Under the pieces are notes generated by a model, which saw only the letters and a list, made by a program, of their open reading frames with translations, ran no database searches and was not told the DNA's origin. A stretch of 25,285 bases of DNA from Anthoceros angustus. Taxonomy: Eukaryota; Streptophyta; Anthocerotopsida; Anthocerotales; Anthocerotaceae. Of the stretch, positions 10,957 to 18,206 are shown in pieces; position 1 is the stretch's first letter; every line of letters starts with the position of its first letter. Position numbers and translations under genes: made by a program. Location: positions 1-25,285 of the forward strand of contig VJWM01000383.1 of assembly GCA_010909165.1 (NCBI GenBank), given 5' to 3'.

Positions 10957-11620
10957 AAAAATCTTGCGGCAGATTACTTCCTGCGTCTCAGACAAAAATA
11001 CAAAACAATTAAAAAAAGCTGCTCAACATAAAGAACAATGCAAGTTATTGAAAGCAAGATAACCGATAGCATTTTTAAACAGCAACATATGCGTAAAGCC
11101 AGAGTAACAAAAGACGTTTCCTGACGTACCAAACAAGGTCCCAAATGTGTCCGCCACTACATCCGAAACCTTGACGGCATCAAAACAGCGGGAGAGAGTA
11201 AGATCACACGAGCAAGGCGAGCTCTCAGAAAGAACAGAAGGCAAGCTTTGCGGTGACAACAAACAAACGATCAACCATCATGACATGATGACAAATGCAA
11301 AAGCTACATCACGACTTGCAAAGGTAACCAACCTTTCTTCGTCCAACAACCTCTTGCGATTACTCCTGCGTTTCAAAAGGAATAGAAGACAATAAGAACA
11401 AAATCTTGCTCAACATTATGAACAATGAAAGCTCGAGAAGATAACATACATTTTCCAACAGCAACATATGCGTAAGCGATTGACACAAAAGACATTTGAT
11501 GACTTACCAAAGTGGTCCCGATCTATGGCCACTTCAAGCGAAAACTTGACGCATCAAAACACGGTAGGAGGTTACAACACACCGAGGCTGTCAGAACAAA
11601 GACTTGAGCATTGCATTAAG
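10957..11620 (+). repeat. Diverged tandem duplication, unit about 385 bp
   Basis: The order TCTTGCG.., CTGCGT.TC, GCTCAACAT, CAGCAACATATGCGTAA, CAAA.GGTCCC and GACG.CATCAAAACA.CGG is present from about 10962 and again from about 11352. The offset is 390 bases at the start and about 381 later. The copies differ by many substitutions and small indels, so the event is old. No coding frame is preserved. Confidence 0.75.
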
Positions 11621-11639
11621 CTTTAACATTTAAACCAAC

Positions 11640-12340
11640 GAAACAAAACTACAGAACACGATGGCGAAACCTAAATAACAAAACGATCGGCGCGATAGAG
11701 ACAAGAAGGCGGGCAAGACAAAAGAAATGATACCAAGCCATGGAACCACGACAACAAAGATAAAGGGACACTTCCAACAAACAAACAAACAAGCAATACG
11801 AGATTTTGCAGAAGAGAAAGAACACAAGTATCACACATGCAACAGGACTGAACAAAAGTAAGCCTAGCTACAACCACAGAAGCTCGAAAGCTCCAAGTCG
11901 AAGACGATTACTGATCGTTTACATGAAAGTAACACCATCGCCTGTAACGAAACAAGATCGACAGAACTACTGACGAAATCAGATAGAAACAAAGAGCACT
12001 AGGGACATACAAATCAGATAACATCTTAGCGGGTCTTTCCCTAAGAAATATAAACAATCACGCACAAGCAAAGAACAACATCAACAACAGGACGAAATAC
12101 ACAAAACATCCTACGATATATATAGAAACCTGAATACACTACCACCATAGCGGTAGACAAAACACCAAACCCGAACAGACTAGAAAAACAGCAATGAAAC
12201 AAACCAAAGCGCCAAATACACTACTCCCGTAGCAACGAAACAACAACAAAACCGCACAAAACAACAAGAGACAAAACAACGTCGAGCAGAAAAAACAACG
12301 TGAGCGGATGGCAGCGACTTCAAATAGCAAAAGGCCTTAA
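11640..12340. other. A-rich stretch, no gene seen
   Basis: The plus strand is rich in AACAA and ACAAA words with very few T runs. Open frames on the minus strand are the reflection of this skew and are Leu/Phe/Ser-rich. I see no motif. Confidence 0.45.
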
Positions 12341-12349
12341 CCTTTAAGC

Positions 12350-12765
12350 GAGCGAAACCTTGGCCTTGCAAACAACCTTGGCCTTGGACTAAGCAAGCAC
12401 ATGGACCTTAGAGGCAAAGACACCTTGAACATGGGAACCCCTTGGCCTTGAAAAGAACCTTCAAAGCAGGCGGCAAAACCTTGGCCTTGAAACAAACTTT
12501 CGAGACCTTGGCCTTGAGCGAAGGCGAGAAAACCTTAACCATTGGAAAGGGCACGAAAGAAACCTTGGCCCAAAACTTAAAGACCTTAGCCTAGCGAACC
12601 TAGAACACCTTGGCCTTGAATGAGCTACAGCGGACCTTAGCCAGCGAGAACCCGAGAAAGGCGTTGGCTGCGAAACTAGAACTAGGCTCCTTCCCAAAGC
12701 AGAAGGAAGACCTTGGCCTCTGAGCTAAACACGAGCAAAACACCTAAGCCTTGGCGGAGACTAGA
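12350..12765 (+). repeat. Spaced family of CCTTGGCCTTGA motifs
   Basis: ACCTTGGCCTTG or near variants (CCTTAGCC, CCTTGGCCC) recur about eleven times, for example at 12358, 12376, 12440, 12479, 12506 and about 12610. Spacers of 10-70 bases are not conserved. Variable spacing and conserved short words differ from an ordinary minisatellite. Confidence 0.8.
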
Positions 12766-12814
12766 CCACCTCGGACTTGAAAAAGGCAGAATGACAAAAG
12801 AACTCGCTGAGGAA

Positions 12815-13090
12815 GCCATTTATATAGGCCGCAAACCCTAAACATTCTCACTCTGGCGCCGCGTTCTCTCTCTACCAAGCTGGTTTGAATTTACGAACCT
12901 AACATTGAGCCCAATTCCAAACCAATGTAGGTTTTGCCTTGCCGCCCGCTGTTCAACCAAACCTAGATTCAATTTTCCAAACCTAGCCTTCACCAAACCT
13001 AATCTCAGAACCCCGTCGTGGGCGTAACGGCTACTGCGGCCAACCACCAGGCCCCGCCACATACCATCGAACCATCTAGAACCCTAACTT
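12815..13090 (+). promoter_or_regulatory. Plus-strand promoter-like site with TATA box and telo-box
   Basis: CATTTATATAGGCCGC (about 12819) is a good plant TATA box. It is followed within 15 bases by AAACCCTAA (about 12832), the telo-box seen near start sites of plant housekeeping and translation genes. A further AACCCTAAC lies near 13080. The intervening DNA is C/T/A-rich like a 5' leader. The only plus-strand frame behind it (13018-13218, 66 codons) is unrecognised. The CCTTGGCC family lies directly upstream. Confidence 0.4.
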
Positions 13091-13219
13091 TCGTACTTAA
13101 GATGCACATAGGGTTACGGTCATACGCCCAACCACGCCGCCCGTCGCGTGATCGGCCGGTCGCGATCGATCATGCGTCGAGTGACCATTTTAACGTAGCC
13201 CCTATTCCTCCATTCTAAA

Positions 13220-13550
13220 GTAGACAGATTCAAAACATTGGATTGACGGTGAAAGATACATTTTTTTTGTGGTATAGAAAGTCCGCCAGTAGTTCCCTAC
13301 AATGTAGTACAAGGCTTGAGTCTTGTGATAGACCCGTCAGGGCACCGATTGGCCGGTGTCTTGATGGTCATTGTAGTGGAGGCAACCGGTAAACATTTGG
13401 AGTTGGACCCTCTTGACCAAACTTTGACCGGTCCAAAAATAGCCTTTTTACATCATGCTCAAAACATCACCCCCATTCCTAGAGTACATATACTTACACA
13501 CCAATCACAAGTTTGTTGGTCGACAGCGCAAAAGGAACAAAGGGGTGGGT
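13220..13550. other. No gene recognised
   Basis: A T8 run near 13261 and an unassigned plus-strand frame (13316-13555) ending beside the GC-rich palindrome. There is no family motif. Confidence 0.4.
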
Positions 13551-13554
13551 GCTA

Positions 13555-13568
13555 GCCGGCCGGCGCCC
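13555..13568. repeat. GC-rich palindromic word, copy 1
   Basis: GCCGGCCGGCGCCC in otherwise moderate-GC DNA, at the 3' edge of gene B. The same 14-mer lies at 15055-15068. Confidence 0.85.
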
Positions 13569-15054
13569 ACTCCATTCTCATTGACACATATGGGCAAGGT
13601 ACACACCTTTCCAGCAAAAGCAGTTTGAAAGCGGGCAAGCATCTGGTCTGTCGAATGTAAAGGATATTCTTCCCGAACCTCTTTGAAAGAAGAGCAGCCC
13701 AGGTGTTTCACCATCGCCACTTGTATGACATGGAATTTCTTCCGCAACGTGATCTCCTCATCCATGCCCTTCAGATCTATAAGTCCTGTCAACACCTTTT
13801 CAGTAGCGGTTATCAGAATTTGCTGCCCACATTCTCCAGTTGGTATCCCTTGAAAGGATTTCCATGGCTTTGCCAACATGTCTTTAGGCTTCACATAAAC
13901 ACTGTCCACTTGCTTTGGCTCCTCACCCTTTTTGCTTCCCTTTCCTTTTGCTTGTCCGGTGTCGTCTCCCAATAGCTCTCCTGCTTCCTACTTGGAAAAA
14001 ATCATGTCCACATTGTCCCACACCTTACCCTCCTGCTTGGCAATGCACAAAATGAGGGACCGGTTGTCCGCTTTGTTTTGCTTGTAGACGTCGTCTTCGC
14101 GTCCTTCATCATCTCAATCAATCCTAGCACTTTGTACAAATTATACTTCCATGACATGGTCATCTGCACTCCTTCTCGTTTTGCAACGAACAGCTCATTC
14201 CTCAAGTACCTGACTTGCTCAATGAAGTTCATCTTCTTCCTTTTGTCCGACATAATATTGTGGCAAGCACTGCATTTAGGAACGATGGCCCAGGATACAT
14301 GTGCTTCAACATAGTGGGCGCTTCTTCCTGAAAGATATCGGATAAATGTTTCATGGCTTCATCTGGTGGTTCTCGCCAAGCACCCCCGTGACATATTTGT
14401 TAGCCATCGCTTATCGCCCAAATTTTGCTCAAGTCATCACTCACTTGGAGCAATCATACAAAGCACCCCTCTTCTATCCTTCCCTTTGAAATAACAAGTG
14501 CCAAATAGTTGGCCCATGCCTCATCAACCCTCCAAATCTTCGCATCCGTAACGCGTGCTACTGGCCTTAGGTTCTCCAATTTGACCAATACTATCTCCAA
14601 TACAACCTTCTTCGAGTACGCAGAATCCCTAAGGCAAGTCAGGGGATCTGCATCTTTGATTGCATCCTCCAGCCGTTCAACATCTATCAAAATATAAACA
14701 GTTGGAATGTTGGCACCCAGGTCCTCTTGCCTTGCCACGTTCTTCGCTTTCTTTTTCCTCCTCCCTGCCTCCGTGCCTCCACTATGGATTTGCCTGGTAC
14801 CCTCTATAGCATCCAAAGACGCTGCAGTCCGCTTTCCTCTTGAGCCAGCCGTCGGCCCAGCATCACTCCTTGCAGACCCTTGGAGGGCGCCGGCGGGCCA
14901 GCGCCCCTCTGTTTCTACCTCCTATCAAGCCCCTCCTTCGTCCCCCATATCACCTTCATCTTCGGGTTGCGGCATCTGATGGCCACCACCACTTCCACTT
15001 CCTCCATGCTCCCTTGGATGGGTTCTGCTAAAGGGACCTGTGGAAGGGGCATCG

Positions 15055-15068
15055 GCCGGCCGGCGCCC
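15055..15068. repeat. GC-rich palindromic word, copy 2
   Basis: The same 14-mer as at 13555, in the same orientation and exactly 1,500 bases away. A related, imperfect GC cluster (GGCGCCGGCGGGCCAGCGCC) lies near 14886. Confidence 0.85.
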
Positions 15069-15485
15069 CAGTCCAACATCTCCCTGTTGAAACTGGATGA
15101 ACCAATTTGGATCAAGTGTAGGCAAGTCCGAACCTGCTCCACCCTTAGGCGCAACATGGGTCTTGCAGGCCATGAATCTCATCTATTGTATGCAATAGTT
15201 GGGACCACCATGGACGGCCTTGCATGGCCAAGCTTAAGAGGTCATTTGCATCCCGTCTCATCTAATACACTTCTTTATACAGAATGGCCAAGCACGCGTC
15301 GGAATAGGCCATCTTCCTCATATGATGGGCGAGCTCATTGTCTGGATTCTCGACTCGGACTTTTGCCTTTCATCACTTTTTGCATCGGCTCTCTCACCCA
15401 TCATGGACACCTCCCTCCTATGATCCACAATTGCCTCTGTAATCTTCCCACAGATAGCCCCAGTGAGTACCCTTGGGCTAAGGGG

Positions 15486-15574
15486 CTGCAAAACCAAAAA
15501 CCGAAAGATGGGTCATTGATCAAAGTCATAGAGCAACCAACAAGAGTATCATTTCAGACAAAACCTGTGCTTAC
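15486..15574 (-). other. Intron of decayed gene B
   Basis: An 89-bp intron with donor GTAAGCAC and acceptor GGTTTTGCAG. Splicing joins EEFRDSMRQ-stop-T to PLSPRVLTGAICGK in phase 0. The coding pattern continues on both sides while the intron itself is T-rich. Confidence 0.55.
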
Positions 15575-15695
15575 AGTCTACTGGCGCATGGAGTCACGGA
15601 ACTCTTCAACAAGTGATCAAGGTGCACATTTCTTGCAGTGAAACCCTCTCAGACTAAGAACATACGATGTGTACATATCAGGATCTTGGATTACT

Positions 15696-15798
15696 ACCTC
15701 GAACTCATATGGCTTGGTGGTGCAAGACAAGATAAACTCTGGCTCTACCTCGAACTCATATGGCTTGGTGGTGCAAGACAAGATAAACTCTGGCTCTC
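15696..15798 (+). repeat. 51-bp tandem duplication inside gene B
   Basis: Two near-identical 51-base units (15696-15746 and 15747-15797). On the minus strand they encode the 17-residue unit EPEFILSCTTKPYEFEV twice without changing frame. Near-identity indicates a recent event. Confidence 0.9.
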
Positions 15799-16109
15799 CC
15801 TCATTGATGTCCATAGTGGCCCATATAACCCAACCAGCCCTAGCTCTTTGATTGGGCAAATCCCTGTACCCCATGTTCCACAGTTTGAACAAGGGCGTCC
15901 ACGGCACAGTCTCCTCATCTAGATGTGGATCGTGCATGAGCACCCAATCCTTGTCCAAAATAACAACATGGTCAAGCTGACCACAGTGACTAAGTCCCTG
16001 GATAAGCACCATCCTCGTGGTGACGAGAAGGAAGGTGGGGTGCCGGTTATACGCACTTTTAACCTTCTCCACTCCTTATGCCACCTGCTTTGTTACGCCG
16101 ATACTTGAG

Positions 16110-16540
16110 ACACATGCTCGGTTTTTGGGAGGCTACTCGTCCTCCTACACCTCACGGTCTGATTGCATTGGCAAGGTGCCCCCATGTGACACAGTGGGTC
16201 GTGCCTCCGGCAATTACATTAAAAGTGGGGCCCATCTTTGCCTTGTAGCCCTAGTTTTCTTTGGCTTATGGGTGATGTCTTTGGCGGATCGTGGGCGGCC
16301 TAGTCCTTGTTACTCCTCCTCAACACCATCTTCACCGTGTGAACAAACCTTCACCCATTACGTCAGGGCGCAATGGCGCGGATGTTCAAAATTCACCACA
16401 GGATGAGCAGTGGACCTCTCTCTGCCTACTTAGCACACTTGAAGGCTCTCTTAGCTTGCCTCTTAACAATCTGAGGCTTCTCTTCAAACTCTCTTGCTCT
16501 TACATGCATTTCGGATGCCCTAGATTGCACCTGAACTGGC
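16110..16540. other. No gene recognised
   Basis: Plus-strand frames are open over 16017-16406 and 16291-16554, Ser/Cys-rich, with no known motif. The interval lies directly upstream of gene B on its strand and may hold its promoter or an earlier exon. Confidence 0.35.
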
Positions 16541-17235
16541 TCCAAATGGCTTAGGCCAAATTGACACACAATTATAAGAATGTGGTTGTTAAGGATCAAG
16601 TGCGTAGATTGGTACTTAGGTGCAAGTAGCTAAGACACACCATGGTGTTAACTATCCAGCGCTTAGATCAGTACGTAGATGGGGTGCCTAGAGGAAGTGG
16701 ATGCCCTTGGTGTAAGTAGTTTAGGCACACCATGGTACCAAGTCCTATGACAGAAACGTTCTGTCTAAGAAACTACATACAGACTTTATGTAAGAAAAAG
16801 AGATGGGAAGTTCTATCTAAGTGGAGTATAATAGACTTCTTCGTCTTCTTCTCTTCAGGTTTTTCAACCAGACTTCAAAATTTATTTATTCACATGTTAT
16901 TTTAACTCACAACAAATACTTTGAATGTTGTTTAGAACCTTGTCCCGACCAACATCAAGGTTTTTACAAATATATGTCCCCACATGCCACTTTAACTCAC
17001 AACAAACACTTCGAAGGTTTTTTAGAATCTTGTCTCGGCCAACATCAAGGTTCTGATAAATGTGTGTCCAAATGGTTTAGGCCAAATGAACACACATATA
17101 TAAGAGCACAAGTTGTTAAGCATCCTGCGCTTAGATCGATACTTAGATGGAGTGCTGGAGGGAGTAGATGCCCTTGGTGCAAGTAGATTAGGCATATCAT
17201 GGTACACGTAGTTAAGTACCAAAGTCCCATGACTT
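16541..17235 (+). repeat. Pair of diverged repeats about 500 bp apart
   Basis: Segments from 16541-16745 and 17066-17235 share CCAAATGG.TTAGGCCAAAT, a GTTGTTAAG word, GCTTAGATC..TAC.TAGATGG, GATGCCCTTGGTG.AAGTAG, TTAGGCA.A.CATGGTA and AAGTCC.ATGAC in the same order. A partial third copy of the GTGCAAGTAG..TAAG.CACACCATGG part lies near 16620. Such nested repeated subunits are common in the U3 region of LTRs, but no ends are defined. Confidence 0.7.
16891..17070 (+). repeat. 90-bp tandem duplication
   Basis: CACATG..A.TTTAACTCACAACAAA starts at 16891 and again at 16981. The following TTTAGAA.CTTGTC.CG.CCAACATCAAGGTT is also shared. The copies have diverged moderately. The duplication sits between the two halves of the larger repeat pair. 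Confidence 0.85.
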
Positions 17236-17272
17236 GGTACGAAGTTTTTGTAAGCATCCAAGTTTTTGTAAG

Positions 17273-17330
17273 CACATTTTTCTGGTTCGAGACCGCAACA
17301 CATTTTTCTGGTTCGAGACCACCGCAACAC
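17273..17330 (+). repeat. 26-bp tandem duplication
   Basis: CACATTTTTCTGGTTCGAGACC occurs at 17273 and 17299. A second short duplication (AGTTTTTGTAAGCA) lies just before it. Confidence 0.85.
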
Positions 17331-17697
17331 GCGGCCCACATGGGAAACCGGTGCGAGTCCTTGTTTACATAACTTATTGTCAAATAAATAAGTAGCTTAG
17401 GCGCTGTAGAACATGATAGGTAGTGATAATAATATAATAGGTAATGATAATAATGCCCTTCTACTCTTCCGATAAAACCATCCTCCCACCCTCCACTTCG
17501 AACGGACGAGTAGGTACCTATCTGGTCTCACCTCTAAAGAACCAACCTCCCCCGCAACCCCATCCTGCCCCGCCCTCGTTTATTTCAGATAAGTCAATTA
17601 ATTACCTAGCCTAAGCGAATGAGATTGTAGACAAACGGTAACGCTAGAGAGTGTCAAGGCACTGGCTCAGGATCTTCACAAAACTGCAGTGCCGGTA

Positions 17698-17840
17698 ATG
17701 TCCACATCCACGTGAAGAGCCCTGATATTACATGGTGCGAATGTCAACATCCACGTGAAGAGCCCTGATATTACATGGTGCGAATGTCCACATCCACGTG
17801 AAGAGCCCGGATATTACATGGTGCGAATGTCCACATCCGC
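17698..17840 (+). repeat. 43-bp tandem repeat with a G-box in each full unit
   Basis: Units begin at 17698, 17741 and 17784, with a partial fourth at 17827. Full units are almost identical. Each carries CACGTG (17709-17714, 17752-17757, 17795-17800), the G-box bound by plant bZIP, bHLH and PIF factors. The array lies about 370 bases beyond the stop codon of the GNOM-like gene. Confidence 0.95.
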
Positions 17841-18206
17841 AAGCTACATGATCATCTACTAATGTTAAGAGGTGTTCTATTCTACGACCCAGAACCTTGG
17901 TCACCACACGCCGTACAGGTTCGGAGACGGCACCAGTTTTGATGTAGCAAAAGGAATCCGTCTTGCCTAACTTGCACCTGCAACCCGTCATGCTGCAGCA
18001 GTCTAAATGCGCAGGCAGTTGCAGCCTGTAGGGTTGTCGCCTGAAGACGTTGCAGGCAACAAACCTACGAGCTGCAAAACTACGTCTATGACATAACCGG
18101 CAAGATGCGCAAACTATTTACCTCAAACTGGATGAAATAATGAAAGTATCTGCTCTGCATAAAGCAACATGATTTGCTCGGTTGCGATCTGCCGTTCTCT
18201 AAAACC
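17841..18206 (-). other. 3' flank, probably 3' UTR, of the GNOM-like gene
   Basis: No independent gene is convincing here. A minus-strand Cys-containing frame crosses 17991-17728, but it runs through the tandem repeat and shows no family motif. No clear AATAAA was found, and the transcript end cannot be placed. Confidence 0.4.

Larger units (their letters stand above)
13560..16072 (-). pseudogene. Decayed gene B: multi-exon, protein family not recognised
   Basis: The minus strand reads as one long protein in pieces. From 16072 to 15617 it includes DPHLDEETVPWTPLFKLWN and a CKKC motif. After an 89-bp intron (15574-15486, phase 0) come VLTGAICGKITEAIVDHRRE and YSDACLAILYKEVY. An acidic, Gly-rich linker near 15.0 kb leads to IPTVYILIDVERLEDAIKD, GGAWREPPDEAMKHLSDIF, NFIEQVRYLRNELFVAKREG and VWDNVDMIFSK. 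It ends with a Lys-rich segment and ITLRKKFHVIQVAMVKHLG. In-frame stops lie at 15619 (TGA), 15580 and 15264 (TAG), with others near 14453 and 13984, and there are several frame changes. I do not know the family; the length (over 700 codons) and mixed charged and hydrophobic pattern suggest a transposase-like or nuclear protein, which is a guess. Confidence 0.55.

Noticed and set aside
12846-12865. TGGCGCCG near 12855 as a retrotransposon primer-binding site (tRNA-Asp type)
   Set aside because: Only about eight bases match before the sequence diverges, and no LTR end or internal gene follows.
14880-15641. Plus-strand open frame of 253 codons
   Set aside because: It lies antisense to gene B, whose minus-strand pieces look like protein and are joined by an in-phase intron. 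The plus product is Ser/Pro/His-rich with no motif.
17283-17296. GGTTCGAGACC resembling a tRNA T-arm
   Set aside because: The word is part of a 26-bp duplication. No acceptor stem, D-arm or anticodon arm fits around it.
17698-17840. Evenly spaced repeats suggesting CRISPR
   Set aside because: Units are contiguous 43-bp tandem copies without unique spacers, in a plant nuclear context.
17728-17991. Minus-strand Cys-containing frame of 87 codons beyond the GNOM-like stop
   Set aside because: A third of it is translated tandem repeat and the rest matches no family; more likely 3' flank.
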